NCBI GenBank assembly: GCA_958298945.1 | Contig: OY282606.1 | Coordinates: 41,119,920-41,183,919 of the forward strand | Reading direction: 5' to 3' | Length of the DNA stretch: 64,000 nucleotides | DNA from: Atherix ibis | Lineage: Eukaryota; Arthropoda; Insecta; Diptera; Athericidae | In this document: positions 1 to 11,137 of the stretch, piece after piece | How the letters are laid out: each line of letters opens with the position of its first letter | How positions within the stretch are numbered: the stretch's first letter is position 1 | Translations under genes and position numbers: made by a program | Notes under the pieces: generated by a model | Databases searched by the model: none | Told to the model about the DNA's origin: nothing | Seen by the model: only the letters and a program-made list of their open reading frames with translations

Positions 1-295
1 CTGTTATCAGCTAAATGATATTTTTTTAATATTTAGCATTTTCTGAAAGATTTCATAAATTTTAATTAAACATATACGTTCATTAGTTTAATTTTAACGA
101 CCATTTAAATCAAAGAAGATTTGTGTTATTAAACTTACATGAAAAAAAAGAATTTTGTGTTTTAATAAAACACTATTTTTTTATCGGAAAAAACAATATA
201 TAAAATAATGCTTTAAGAGTATTATGGGGACTTTTTACCATTATATAGAATGATTCAGATGTAGTTCATTGAAAATTGTTGTTGTCATACGATCG
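1..295. other. AT-rich non-coding stretch
   Basis: This is very AT-rich sequence with homopolymer runs and no open frame of note. I see no gene, RNA or transposon end in it. Confidence 0.5.
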
Positions 296-800
296 CAAGT
301 GAGGCCGAGCACCCAGGGGTGTCCGATTGAGATCACCACTAAAGAAATGATTAATAAAATTCATGATATCATTTTAAAAGATCCTCTACTGTAAGTACTT
401 GGCAAAAATTATTTTATTGGCAGGAGAGGATATGTGTACGTTTTTCTGGCATCCACATGGAATAATCTTTATAGACTAAAGCAAGAATGATAACAGGGTA
501 GTATTATACGGTTTTATTTGAACAAGTTAAATAATGAAAACAAGGCAAAATAACTTTATCTGGAAAACGTTCTCTTTCATTATAACAATGCAACTGCACT
601 CTCATCGACAATTGCAATAAACTAAATAAGTGGAATCTCATTTTGAATTATTTCTCCACCCACCGCTTCTTCTAGATTTAGCTACATGAAACTTTTTCCT
701 AGTTCTAAGCGTTTCCTACAGGCTACAAACATTTCTTTTTAGAAAGAAAAAGTTTTTATACTCAAAAGGATTCTTCCTTTTACTTATTAGAAAATATTTA
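296..800 (+). pseudogene. mariner transposase fossil (same family as the 28.7-kb and 60.5-kb elements)
   Basis: No long frame survives, but transposase pieces appear in the right order on the plus strand. At about 317-400 the reading EITTKEMINKIHDIILKD matches the stretch before the second DNA-binding helix of the copies at 28.7 and 60.5 kb (STPEIIDKIHDLILND). At about 436-470 FFWHPHGIIFID matches their FWDSQGIIFID. Near 570 LFHYNNA corresponds to the second catalytic motif LLHQDNA, with Asp replaced. Near 670 a degraded DLA...FFLF matches the third motif. Stops and frameshifts interrupt it throughout and no terminal repeats are visible. It is an old, dead copy, far more decayed than its two relatives in this window. 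Confidence 0.7.
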
Positions 801-837
801 ACCATATCTTATAAACCAGTATTCTAAATAAATGAAC

Positions 838-1310
838 TCACTAGTGACCCACAAAGAAGTGTACTAGGACTCAACTTCTCTAAAATTTATATATCCAATG
901 TTGCACAAATTTGCAAATGACAGAAACTGTCTTGCTTTCAGCGTATACCTCCAACAGGCTTCTAAAATTTATGCAAATCTGAATCCAAATCCTGCAGAAC
1001 TGGTTTTATCCATATGTGTCCATGTAACTTTTACTCACCGCCATGAAGCATGTTCTCTTACATATTTTAATATTAATAATAAAATACATTGACTTAGAGT
1101 TCACATACAAGACTTCAAAGACCAGAACTAAACAGACGATATCAGCAAATACTTCGATTTCTAGAAACAAGAACTAAACTTACAAGAGGCAGAAAAGTAC
1201 TTTTACAAAAAGCTCTACTGAAATCAATATAGACTTACGGACTAAAACCCTAGTACTCTTATAAATTTCCAATTCCCGTTAAATTCAATTCCCTACTTTT
1301 AAGTTCGTAA
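838..1310 (+). mobile_element. LINE remnant, jockey-like reverse transcriptase
   Basis: At about 846 the reading DPQRSVLGLNFSKIYISN is a decayed version of the non-LTR reverse-transcriptase motif GVPQGSVLGP.LFNIYISD. About 60 bases on, FANDRNCLAF stands where the catalytic FADDT box belongs, so one catalytic Asp has become Asn. Around 1199-1250, LLQKALLKSI followed by a stop and TYGLKP matches the conserved LYK..L.PI.TYG.. motif after the palm domain. The order and spacing fit a jockey-like LINE ORF2. No 5' part or poly(A) tail is recognisable. The 64-codon frame at 898-1092 is part of this remnant and not a gene. Confidence 0.65.
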
Positions 1311-2976
1311 TAATTATATTCATCGTGATCTTAATATCCCTTAAATTCATTAAATAAATATTTCTCATTATAAAGAGTTTCGTTTTCTTCTTTCTAATCA
1401 GACTAGTCCTCTTGTTGAGAGCTTTCCTCTACCTCCATTCCCCACGATTTGATAAGATACTAACTTTTAACTTATATTCACATATGAACACGTCATCAGA
1501 AGAAACTTAAATAGGTAAATGTTTACTTCTCACAACCCTTTATGCGTATTTGTAAATACTTTTAGCAATAACATAATTACTGTTAATTATAAAAAAAAAG
1601 TTGCTATGTATTGTATTTCTTATAGAGAGAAATTTCTTATTTTTTATTAATTTTTAAATTAAAAATTTTTAATTGAAAATCTGTACGCAAATATTTTTCT
1701 ATTAATATTATGAAAATTTTGATTATGAAATGTTTTTAAAGGAATTGGAAATTGAATTATTTTTGAGAAATTTCTTAGTAGAACTTATTTATTGATAATT
1801 ATTTTCTTAGAAAATTTTACTCCTTTCTAACTTTATTTAATGAAACAACAAAGTAAGTCAATTTAATTACAAAAATTCTCCAAATCGTTTCTAAATCCTA
1901 GTCAGCCTTTTCAGCAGATGAGTGCTTAAGGGTTGAATATTTAATGCTTAGTACTCTAATATGAGCAGGTGTATTGCTTTTAAGATTGGATTAATTTGAT
2001 TGATAAATCTCCAAGGTTACTTTGGAACAATTAATTCTATAAGAAAAATATTTTATTTAAAATTCTAGAAAATAATTACAAAATTTTCACAATAATGCAA
2101 TCAAAAAAAAAAAAAAAACTACTTAAAGCGATCACTTTTTTAAAGTCTTATATAAAAGAAAATGATACCCAAGAGATCTTATGCAATATTTAAGAAAATA
2201 CAATAAAATGGAATAATCTGTGACTTGGCGAATACAATAAACCTAATTCTCACCGTACTAGTGTTTACAATGTGAAACTATATTCAATTAGGTATATTTT
2301 TTTAAATAATTTTTCTTTTCTACATTAATATGAATGTGTTAAATCCGTATCTTTACAATATCCTCTGTTTTTACAATAAGATTTGCGTACATATTGGATA
2401 ATTCTTACGTCGACAAAACCTTAATTACGAGTACTCGTATAATCAAGAAAAATGAAATTAAAAATATACTCTTTTCGATTTTTGTTATGATTTATAAAAT
2501 GTGAATATTTAGACATTTTGTTTACATTTATACTTGTAAATAATAAAGTGAGCTAGAGTCCATGGTATCATAATAGGAGAAAAATAATTATTGTTTTGGT
2601 GAGATTCTATAATTCGGAACAACTATTTTCAGATTATACAAAAATATACAATAGTTTATATCAACTTCCGATATTAAAATATAAATAGTAGTTACATCAA
2701 GTCAATTTTTTCCTCCTTCCCAAATAATATTTTTTCGTCTACTTCATATTTTACAAAACTAATACTTCTCTGAGTAGAAAGTTTTAATATAATAATAAAT
2801 AGTCTAGAAATATGCCATTGTTATATTATAACGTAATTGAAATTGAAATTTTTGATAGATACAGTTCAATTTTATTAAAATTTTCCACAGTTATTATAAT
2901 TTTTTTCTTATAAAAATTGAGAGCTTTATGAGGTAGATGGTAAAAAATTTAATGAACTTCCCATTCCTTATAGCTT
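1311..2976. other. AT-rich intergenic stretch
   Basis: Long A/T runs and short frames only. I see no transposon ends, RNA genes or coding signal. Confidence 0.5.
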
Positions 2977-3523
2977 GTGCGGTATTTTCTCTTAGACAGC
3001 AAATTTTGCAGCTATGATATGCCGTCAAATTTTGTATTAAGTTTGATAGAGTTTCAACTTACAAAAAGTTTTAAACAGACTTTGGGGAATATCTCTTATC
3101 AATTGCAGAGGTTATCCGGTCAAGAAGATGGACAAGGAGCAGTGGACGATGAGCCTCATTTAAAGAGGTCTTCAACACCAAAAACTGATGAAAATTTGTA
3201 GCACCTAAGGGCTCTTATTAGGTGAGGGAATAAAAAATTCTTGAAGGCTCAGAAAAAAGATTCCTTTGCATTTGAGCCTTTAAAGGAATTTTTGATATCG
3301 ATTTTTTATCGGAAAATAGTTTTTGTCCGAAGAAGGATTTACTATAATTTCTCAGTCTTAGTCCGTGTAACTGGAAATATTGTCATTTTGGTACTATTGA
3401 TTATATCCAAAGAAGTGTAATAGAGAAGCTTATAGCTACCCAATGGAACTACTTTGTGAAGGATCAGACTAATTTTTAAAAAAAGTAAATTTTTGAAACA
3501 AAAATTTTCTGCCACACCTCGTA
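2977..3523 (+). pseudogene. mariner fossil with right terminal repeat
   Basis: The frame from about 3060 reads SFKQTLGNISYQ, then VDDEPHLKRSSTPKTDENL. This matches the N-terminal DNA-binding region of mariners that read SYEMLK.AFGDDALSRSQ...VEDDPRSGRPSTSKTDEN. The middle is lost. Near 3390-3420 GTIDYIQRSVIEKL matches the C-terminal GTIENIQ.SVTEEL motif, and IATQWNYFVKDQTN just after it matches the last residues of such transposases. The segment ends at 3521 in GCCACACCTCG followed by TA. That is the inverse of the terminal repeat GAGGTGTGGCTGAAAAGT seen at 51629, so both belong to one family. It is heavily deleted and cannot make transposase. Confidence 0.65.
3227..3486 (+). repeat. direct repeat copy 1 inside the mariner fossil
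   Basis: This segment, beginning near AAAAAATTCTTGAAGG and running past GATTATATCCAAAG, recurs about 365 bases downstream at 3588-3835 with clear but imperfect identity. It covers the C-terminal GTIDYIQ part of the transposase and the tail after it. Confidence 0.7.
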
Positions 3524-3587
3524 TTCGGATGTTTGGATATTTTTAAGCGTTATTCGAATAAAGTGTTGCGTTGATTTATAACTGTTG

Positions 3588-3835
3588 ATGAAAAAAAAAT
3601 TCTTGAAGGTTCAGAAAAAAAAACTTCGCGTTTGAGCATTTTAAGAACTTTTTTATATCGATTTTTTGTCGGAACAAGGATTTCTTATCATTTCTCTGTC
3701 CCCGTATTAACCTGGTCCTAGTCTGTGTAACTGGAAAGGTTGTAATTTTGGTACTGTTGATTATATCCAAAGGAGTAATTCTTACATAATTGTTTTTTTT
3801 AATTTTGTGAAGAATAAGACTTACTTAAAAAAAAA
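3588..3835 (+). repeat. direct repeat copy 2, duplicated mariner tail
   Basis: This is the second copy of 3227-3486. It preserves GTVDYIQRS in the same relative place and the same downstream TTTGTGAAG...AAGACT stretch. It lies outside the terminal repeat at 3521, so it is either a local duplication or a second overlapping fossil of the same family. Confidence 0.65.
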
Positions 3836-4024
3836 ATTCTTACATAATAGGATTTTTAAAATTTTTTCAAAATATCATTTAGAAAAATTTGTAAAAATTA
3901 ATTATGATCTATCGTAGTTAAAATGAAAACGACTTAAATTAGTCATTTTTGTTTATTTAATGAAGAATTATGCTAAAAGTACTACAGAAAATATCGAGAA
4001 AAAAATATTCCTTTATTACCAATA

Positions 4025-4053
4025 CGTAGGCTACTATATATATTTCTGGCCTA
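4025..4053. repeat. left terminal inverted repeat of the intact mariner
   Basis: It starts CGTAGGCTACTATATATA, follows a TA at 4023-4024, and pairs with 5290-5318 at 28 of 29 positions. It is the expected transposase binding and cleavage end. Confidence 0.93.
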
Positions 4054-4199
4054 GGCAACACTAAGTGTTGCCAGGTGCGATCTGACATTTCCATTGGAAA
4101 GTTTGACATTTTTTAGCATAAACGTACTCAGAACGTTTTGACGTACGACTATCATTTGTGTTGTTTACAGTGACTTGAAAAAATCAATTTGGCAAAAAA

Positions 4200-5252
4200 A
4201 TGGAATTAACTCGTGAACATTTTCGTGCGATCATTTTTCACAACTTTCGACGTGGATTATCACGACAAGAGTGCATCGATGAACTTAAATCTTTGTATGG
4301 CTATGAAGCACCATCCTATAGCACTGTGAAAAACTGGTACAACGAATTCAATCGTGGCCGACGCTCGCTCAAAGACGAATTCCGTGAAGGTCGTCCAAAA
4401 ACAGCCGTTGTTCCAGAAAACATCGATGCCGTACGTGAACTGATAATGCAAGACCGTCATGTGACATACCGTGAGATAGAGGCATGCCTAGGCATTTCTC
4501 CCACCAGCATACATTCGATATTGCATGAACACCTGGCCGTAAAAAAGGTTTGTTCTCGTTGGATCCCGCACAATTTGACAATCGCTCAAAAAAAGGCTCG
4601 TGTGGATTGGTGTAAAGAAATGCTGAAAAAATACGATCGCGGTGCTTCAAAAGACGTTTATAAGATCGTCACAGGTGACGAATCATGGATCTATGCGTAT
4701 GAGCCCGAAACAAAACAGCAATCGACCGTGTGGGTCTTCCAAGACGAGTCAAATCCAACGAAAGTTGTTCGTGGAAGAAGCACTTCGAAGCAAATGGTCG
4801 CTTGTTTCTTTGGCAAAACTGGTCATGTGGCGACTGTTCCGCTTGTGCAACGTAGGACGGTCAATTCTGAGTGGTACACCACCATTTGTTTGCCTGAAGT
4901 CTTCGGAGAAATTCGAAAAACGAACAAGAGAAGTCGAATCATTGTGCACCATGACAATGCGAGCTCTCACACATCGGCTCAAACCAGCGCCTTTTTGACC
5001 GGACAAAACGTCGAATTGATGGGTCATCCTCCGTACAGCCCTGACTTGGCACCCAATGACTTCTTTTTATTCCCACACATCAAGAAAAAAATGCGTGGTC
5101 AACGATTTTCGTCGCCAGAAGATGCTGTTGAAGCATTCAAAAACCATGTTTTGGAGGTGTCTCAATCGGAGTGGAAAAAGTGCTTCGAAAATTGGTTTGA
5201 GCGCATGCAAAAGTGTATAAATCTTGATGGAGAATATTTTGAAAAACAATAA
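4200..5252 (+). CDS. mariner transposase, 350 residues, apparently intact
   Basis: This DD34D transposase would excise the element from DNA and reinsert it at TA. Residues 1 to about 115 form the paired helix-turn-helix DNA-binding domain. It includes the STVKNWYNEFNRGRRS stretch (41-56), the GRPKTA loop (64-69) and the helix region ILHEHLAVKK (107-116). The linker motif WIPHNL is at 121-126. Catalytic aspartates are D160 in TGDESWIY, D252 in HHDNASSH and D287 in YSPDLAPND, with exactly 34 residues between the last two. The length matches full-length mariner transposases (about 345-350). The ATG at 4200 is the first in frame after a short leader, and no stop or frameshift interrupts the frame. 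The stop codon at 5250-5252 lies inside an AATAAA. The sequence looks closer to the vertumnana-like group than to the other mariners here, but the subfamily was not tested. Confidence 0.93.
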   Translation: MELTREHFRAIIFHNFRRGLSRQECIDELKSLYGYEAPSYSTVKNWYNEFNRGRRSLKDEFREGRPKTAVVPENIDAVRELIMQDRHVTYREIEACLGISPTSIHSILHEHLAVKKVCSRWIPHNLTIAQKKARVDWCKEMLKKYDRGASKDVYKIVTGDESWIYAYEPETKQQSTVWVFQDESNPTKVVRGRSTSKQMVACFFGKTGHVATVPLVQRRTVNSEWYTTICLPEVFGEIRKTNKRSRIIVHHDNASSHTSAQTSAFLTGQNVELMGHPPYSPDLAPNDFFLFPHIKKKMRGQRFSSPEDAVEAFKNHVLEVSQSEWKKCFENWFERMQKCINLDGEYFEKQ

Positions 5253-5253
5253 A
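5248..5253 (+). terminator. candidate poly(A) signal overlapping the transposase stop codon
   Basis: AATAAA spans the TAA stop of the mariner transposase, so the same bases could serve as stop codon and polyadenylation signal. The element has only about 65 bp between stop and its end. Confidence 0.45.
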
Positions 5254-5289
5254 ACCTTTTTCGTTGATAAATATTCGCATTTTCATTAT

Positions 5290-5318
5290 TAGGCCAGAAA
5301 TATATATAGTAGCCCACG
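5290..5318. repeat. right terminal inverted repeat of the intact mariner
   Basis: It is the reverse complement of 4025-4053 apart from one base and is followed by a TA at 5319-5320. Confidence 0.93.
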
Positions 5319-6076
5319 TAATAGCATTATTTTGTGTATTAAAGCAAAATCTAAAAAAAATACTAAGACTTTTGATTTGCTAAGCATTTGGTAAATACTT
5401 TTCCTCCACATTATGATATAAAAGACAAATAGCATACTAACAAAATTATCGAAAAACTAATGTTTACAGTCCCTATGACTGTAATTTATAAATTTGAAGC
5501 CCTCGGAAATTAAATCGACTATTCTGCGCTTTCCCAATAAAAAAGCTTCTGGTTATGATCTAATAACAACTTCTATTCTGTTGGAAATTTTCCAAAAAGC
5601 TTAGGTTTTAATTACATACATTTTCCATGGTATCCTGCGTACAACCTATTTTTCCGTACTCTAGAAATTTTCTGTCATTAAAATGATTCCTAAACAAAAT
5701 AAACCCATTAATTCTCCTTTCTCCTATAGACCTTGGTAAGATTTTTGAAAAACTCTTATTAAAACGACTCTACCTAGTCCTAGTTAATGAAAAAAAAAAT
5801 ATTTTTCATCATCTCTTGAGATAAAAGAGTATTGTCCAGGGATATCTACCAAGCTCTTGATCGTATATGGCATCCTGGACTCCTCTGGAAACTCACGAGC
5901 ATTCTTCCTTCAACATACTACCTTTTCATAAATTCATATATCTTCCAACGTCATTTCCAAGTTGCAATTAACTCAGAATCCTCGGAAATATACCATATTT
6001 TAGCCGGAGTCCCATAAGGAAGTATCCTTGGTCCCATTTTATATAATATTTATACCCCTGACATCCCATCGGTGTA

Positions 6077-7249
6077 TAACTTAAAAATGCGGGATTTTTG
6101 GCAAACTTTGAGTGTTTGTTTTGAAAAATTGTTACAATATATTTTATTCAAAGTATTGTCCATCGGAAGCCACTACTTTTTCCCATCTTTCTGAAGTGAA
6201 GCGTATTCCGGTGAGGGCGTTTTGCATGGATCTAAACAAATGGTAGTCGGACGGGGCAAGGTCTGGGCTATAAGGCGGGTGAGGCAAAACTTCCCAGCCG
6301 CTGTTTTCTAAATAATTTTTAACCGGTCTTGCAACATGAGGCCGAGCGCTGTCATGATGGAAAATTATGGCTTCGTGTCTGGTCGCATATTCCGGCCAAT
6401 ACTCGCTTCAAACGGATTAATTGTGTTCGGTAGAGGTGGCCTGTGATCGTCTGGCCCAATTTCAATAGCTCATAATAGATCACACCCTTCTGATCCCACC
6501 AAATACAGAGAATTACCTTGGCGCCATGGATATTTGGCTTTGGCGTTGATTTGGCTGGTTGGCCGGGCTTCACATACGATTTTTTGCGCTTTGGGTTGTC
6601 GTAATGAATCCATTTTTTGTAGCCAGTAATGATTCGATTCAAAAACGAATTCTTTTTCTGCCGTTCAAGCAGCATTTCGGACATGCAAAATCGCCTTTCA
6701 ACGTCTCTCGGCTTCAATTCATATGCGACCCAATTTCCTTGCTTTTGGATGAATCCTGCTGCTTTCAAACGTTTTGAAATGGCTGCTTGAGTGACTCCCA
6801 ATGATTTTGCAATTTCTTCTTGAGTTCGACAACAGTCTTCGTCGAGTAATGCCTCCAAATCTTCATCTTCAGACTTTTTTGGCTGACCTGGTCGTTCTTT
6901 GTCTTCCGTGTCGAAATCACCACTTCTGAACCGCACAAACCATCTCTCGCATGTTAAAATCGATGGAACATATTCAGGATAAGCTTCGGTGACCAATCGA
7001 TGTGCTTCAGCTGCACTTTTTTTTTAAATTGAACTTTCAATCAACACTTCCCGCAAATGTGACTTTTTTGGTACGAAATTCGATATTTTTGAAGCAAAAA
7101 AAAACTTTGTTGTTAACACTATTTCGTTTAAGGACTAATCGAGAATAAATAACAAATGTTTAACCTTCAAAATGCCATATGAGTTATTATTAACACAAAC
7201 CATGTGTAAAAGTTATGCCATCTGTTGTCAATCCCGCATTTTTAAACTA
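6077..7249 (-). mobile_element. mariner inserted in the LINE reverse-transcriptase gene
   Basis: The ends read TAACTTAAAAATGCGGGATT on the left and, inverted, TAGTTTAAAAATGCGGGATT on the right, about 1.17 kb apart. Removing the element restores the LINE reading across the junction (P S V Y T Q I A T F A D), so the insertion site and TA target are supported directly. The boundaries are uncertain by two bases because the target is TATA. The transposase gene inside runs on the minus strand. Confidence 0.88.
6145..7090 (-). pseudogene. mariner transposase, mellifera/cecropia-like, inactivated
   Basis: Reading leftward from about 7090, SNFVPKKSHLREVLIESSI is followed by a stop, then KKSAAEAHRLVTEAYPEYVP and a 214-codon open stretch (6996-6352). 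That stretch contains FDTEDKERPGQPKK, LGVTQAAISKRLKAAGFIQK (second helix-turn-helix) and NWVAYELKPRDVERRF. The first catalytic box reads TGYKKWIHYDN where active relatives have TGDEKW, so the first catalytic aspartate is lost. After a frameshift near 6380 the frame continues [18 protein letters not shown] and [20 protein letters not shown]. Most of the segment after ALTGIRFTS is deleted before the final [12 protein letters not shown]. One stop, a frameshift, an internal deletion and a missing catalytic residue make it a pseudogene. Confidence 0.88.
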
Positions 7250-7935
7250 TATACCCAAATTGCTACTTTTGCAGATTATACGTCCATACTTCCTACCCAT
7301 ACAAATCCTGACATAGCGTCCAAAAATTTATAATCACATTTTCACAATCTTGAATTGTGGTTTAAGAAATGGAGAGTGAGGGTAAATGAACAGGAGAGTG
7401 CTCACATTACTTTTACACTTTGTCAAGGAAAAATTTTTATATCTTAATAGCAATATGATTCCACAATTTGATAAAGTGCGTTATTTGGGTTTGAGATTAT
7501 TGGAAACGCTCCTACTAGACTAAAAAAACTTGAAGCCACTTGACATTACCTACAACTTTTTAGACTACTGGACAAACGCTCAAAACTAACAATTAAAAGT
7601 AAACTTCTAATACACAATATAATTATAAAACCTATTTGAACATATGGAATTTGACTTTGGGTTCAATGAAACGTTCCAATTACTATCGCTTCCAGGCCTT
7701 ACAATTCAAGATCCGCCGTAAAATTTTTGATGAACCCTATTATATTCGTAATAATGTTATATATCGTGATCTAAAATAATCCCTTTGTTCAGGACCGGTG
7801 TATTCCCCGCTATCAAAAATTTCACTTCCGTTTATCATCTTAATCCACTTGTGAGAGAATTGTCCTGTACAGCCCTTCGTGGAAACACTCATCGGAGACT
7901 TAAGAGACATTAGCCTAGAGATTTTCTAGAGGAAT

Positions 7936-10900
7936 TTAACTTCCATTAGTTGGAGAAATGGCGATAGGTGTTTACTCCCACTTCATGCCGCATAAGATTG
8001 TTAATAAAAATGTTATGTAAATCTTCTTGTTACAATACAATTGTAGTTGCAGATAAAAAATCAACACTTTTGATAGAAAGTTTTTTTTTAATCTTGAGGT
8101 AGATGTAATTTTTTTATGATCTTAATTAACACTATTTCATTGAAATTCAATACTGATAGAAAAGATAATTAATTTATAAAATTATATTTATTAGAAAGAG
8201 ATTTTCTCGAAACATAGATTGTTTTTTTTTTTTAAATATAATTTGAAATTTAAAAATTTCTTCTTTTATCTAATGATAATTCTTAATAAAAAAAATTATT
8301 TCTAGTTATATCTAAAATGTCGTCCTTTTTAAAGCTTAAAAATATCACATCGTGTTATAGAGTTCCTATTTATGAACCATTTTATTAAAATTCCAACATA
8401 AATATGACCAGACACAAAAGGAAGCGGACTATTGAAATTGAAGAATATAACAGGAATTTTGTTGTAGTGTCCATGTCAGAATTTCAAACCCATTTCACCT
8501 AAAAGTCAGGTACGATTTGTCACTGTCAAGGTTTGGGTTCCGATATGTGATCCTTTTCGGTTGTATAACAAAAGATTTGCTAAGTATAGAATATTTCATT
8601 TTTATTTTTATTTTTTTTTTTTAAAAATACCCTTTCCTATATTAAATGTAAATCATTTCTGTTTCAGTCGTATGGGCGAGTATAATAAAAATTCCTCTAT
8701 GGTGATTTTTGTACCTTAAAAGAAACAAAAAAAAACTACAAGATTTTTTTTTTAACATCTTACAATCTTTGACAAATTTGGTAACATATTAAAATTTTAC
8801 ACTACTCCTCACTTAATGTTCATTGCATGCTTTTAGATATTCAGATAAGGAAAATAGTTTTTATGCAAATTTTTTGCGGTGAGAATTTGTTTAGAATGCA
8901 ACCATCTGCTTATAACATATTCAAAAGGATCATCGATAAAAAAGATTCTATCCCAAAATGGTATTTTCATACTGAAATGAAATGGAGAAAAAAATTGAAC
9001 ACGAATAAAAATGAATTTAATAATATATGAAAAGTGAATTGCAGCAACAATAAAAGAATTGAATTTGAGCTTGAATTATGTGCACAAGATTCTCTTTTAT
9101 GTACAATGGAAAAGGAATATATGAACGTTGAACTAGTCGAACAAATAGTACTCGACACAGGGTTCAGAATCCAGATCCATTAAAACGCATAGATATCCTG
9201 CGGCAATTGAAATACACATTTATACTTTGCAGTTTGACTAAATTATAATATACAAGTGTGTATAGTTTATGAAAAAATCTAGCATTAAACTTGCAACTGT
9301 AGTCGAAAGCGATAAGTCCCCGTCGATAACAGGAAGAGACAACCATAATGGATGGGTGTGTACTGAGAAAAGATACTGACAGAGAAGGTATGGGTAAACA
9401 GCTGCAGGAATTTGTAGTTGAAAGAAAGCTTTCCTAAGAAATTCAGTTGGATTTGGCCTCCTAGCTAAACTGATTCTATTCCTGGAAATAATAATTCTAC
9501 TTTCCTGTCTCTTACTCGCATAGAGTATGAAAAAAAAAAACTAAGAATGCACGTCCTCCTTGCTACTAACAGGATGATATTTTTCTATGCTCTGTTCAGC
9601 CTTCGTTGATTTAATAGCATATACGAGTAGCAGAATATCTTTTGGAGAACTTCGAACTCTGTCGAATTCTACATGAATGCCTCAATGCACCTGAATAAAC
9701 TTGTAACGATCAATGGAAATGGTTTCATACTCTCACACTGTGTGTATACAGACAACTAGAATTTTTCCCAGTTACTAACACGTATAGAAATATTGCATTG
9801 AAAATATTAAATTTTTGCTAAAAATTCTACTTTGAAATGGTTTTGCTGAGCACCACAAATTGTAGCACTATAAAAAAATAGATACTATTACAAAGTGGAC
9901 CTAGGTCATTGGAATTTATTTTGTTTTTTTTTTTTTTCAATTTGAAATATTATTATTCTATTTTTATTTGCTGACACTCACCTTTAATGACTACAGTACT
10001 TTCTCAAGAGCATTCAATCTTTATTAATTTTCACAGGCAAAATGTTGAAAATTGAATATTTAATCGAATGACAAAACAAAAATTTTGTTCATATTTAATA
10101 AATTATTGTTAAAAAAAAATTGTTAGAAGAAAAAAACCGGCAATAATTTAGATGATAATATTTGTTCTTTTTATACTTGAGAAAAAAAATTCTTTAAAAA
10201 TATTTTTAAAAAAATCATGAATTCATGCAAAATGGATTTGTTATTAAAGTAATTTTTTCCAACAAATCCTAAGATATTCTGAAGGTTGGTAAAGATAATT
10301 TACTTTTAAAATAACATAAGAAAAAATGTAGTATTTTACTTCAAAATGCCCTTTTTGGTTTAATTGATAAAGGAAATTTTTTATTTTAGAAAAATATTTG
10401 AAAAAAAATTATTTTTATAAGGGAGAAGAGGATTGGATATTTTTTTGATTTATTATTTCCATGTTACATGTACATTTTTATATATTATTTTAAACGTATT
10501 TTAAACGTAGAGCTGAGACATATTTTGTTTATATATTAAATTAGTTTTAATTAATTAAATAACTATCTATATATTTAATTGCTTAAAACTACACATATTT
10601 TTAGACTTCAAAAATTAGGCTAAGGAATGTTCAGTAAGAGTGGATTGGGATTTTTGGTAATTTTGTATTGCTCCTGCTTATCACGATAGTAATGGGGAGT
10701 TAGGGAATTGAAAATTCGACCTACATAATATAACTATCTTTAGCGAAGTCGGATATAATAACATAGATAGCTGGTGAGACACAGAGGTAATCATTATATG
10801 AATAACTGTGTTGGATGGCTTGGGTATTAATCCTTTCTATTGACTCTTAGATGAGTATGTGTAGATTGGTATGGACTATTAAATACTGAAGAAAGTTTTT

Positions 10901-11137
10901 AGTTAGACCAACCATGTATGAAATAAAAGCTGTAAGATTACTTTTCTGATAAATATAGAAGTTAGAGTAATACTTATCGTCTATTTTACGATATTTAAAA
11001 AAAAATATTTCCTAAGGACTGACCTTTCGAATACATGTATTTTATTGGCGTACATTTTCAAGAAACTAAAAGTTATCCGAAATGCATAGCCAATGATTGG
11101 CCGAATGAGTTGCTTATAAAATGTAAATTTTTTTTAT
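7936..11137. other. AT-rich intergenic stretch
   Basis: Over 3 kb with long A/T runs. A 67-codon frame at 8827-9030 and its antisense have no recognisable motif. A slightly less AT-rich patch at about 9130-9500 was inspected on both strands without finding a known domain. Confidence 0.5.

Larger units (their letters stand above)
4025..5318 (+). mobile_element. complete mariner element with 29-bp terminal inverted repeats
   Basis: The ends are 29-bp inverted repeats, 4025-4053 and 5290-5318, differing at one position. Each starts CGTRGGCTACTATATATA. A TA dinucleotide sits directly outside both ends (4023-4024 and 5319-5320), as expected for mariner target duplication. The unit is 1294 bp, the usual mariner size, and encloses one uninterrupted transposase frame. 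A small perfect hairpin (GGCAACAC/GTGTTGCC, 4054-4072) lies just inside the left repeat. Matching ends plus an open frame make this the youngest and most complete element in the window. Confidence 0.95.
5490..7935 (+). mobile_element. jockey-like LINE, 5'-truncated and split by a mariner
   Basis: The element occupies 5490-6076 and 7250-7935, with a mariner between. Conserved ORF2 pieces run in order: LKPSEIKSTILRFPNKKASG at about 5500, DIYQALDRIWHPGLLWKL (5838-5890, the catalytic D.S.AFD.VWH region), and AGVP, a stop, then GSILGPILYNIYTPDIPS (about 6003-6070). After the mariner come TQIATFADYTSILPTH (7255-7305, the FADDT box with one Asp lost), NLELWFKKWRVRVNEQESA (about 7350) and KVRYLGLRLL (about 7475). 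The end has LVRELSCTALRGNTHRRLKR (about 7850-7915), typical of the jockey ORF2 C-terminus. Several stops and frameshifts make it dead. The endonuclease part is missing, as in most 5'-truncated LINE copies. Confidence 0.85.

Noticed and set aside
8827..9158. Overlapping 63- and 67-codon frames as a small gene
   Set aside because: Composition is AT-driven, with no domain, no splice context and no conserved motif.
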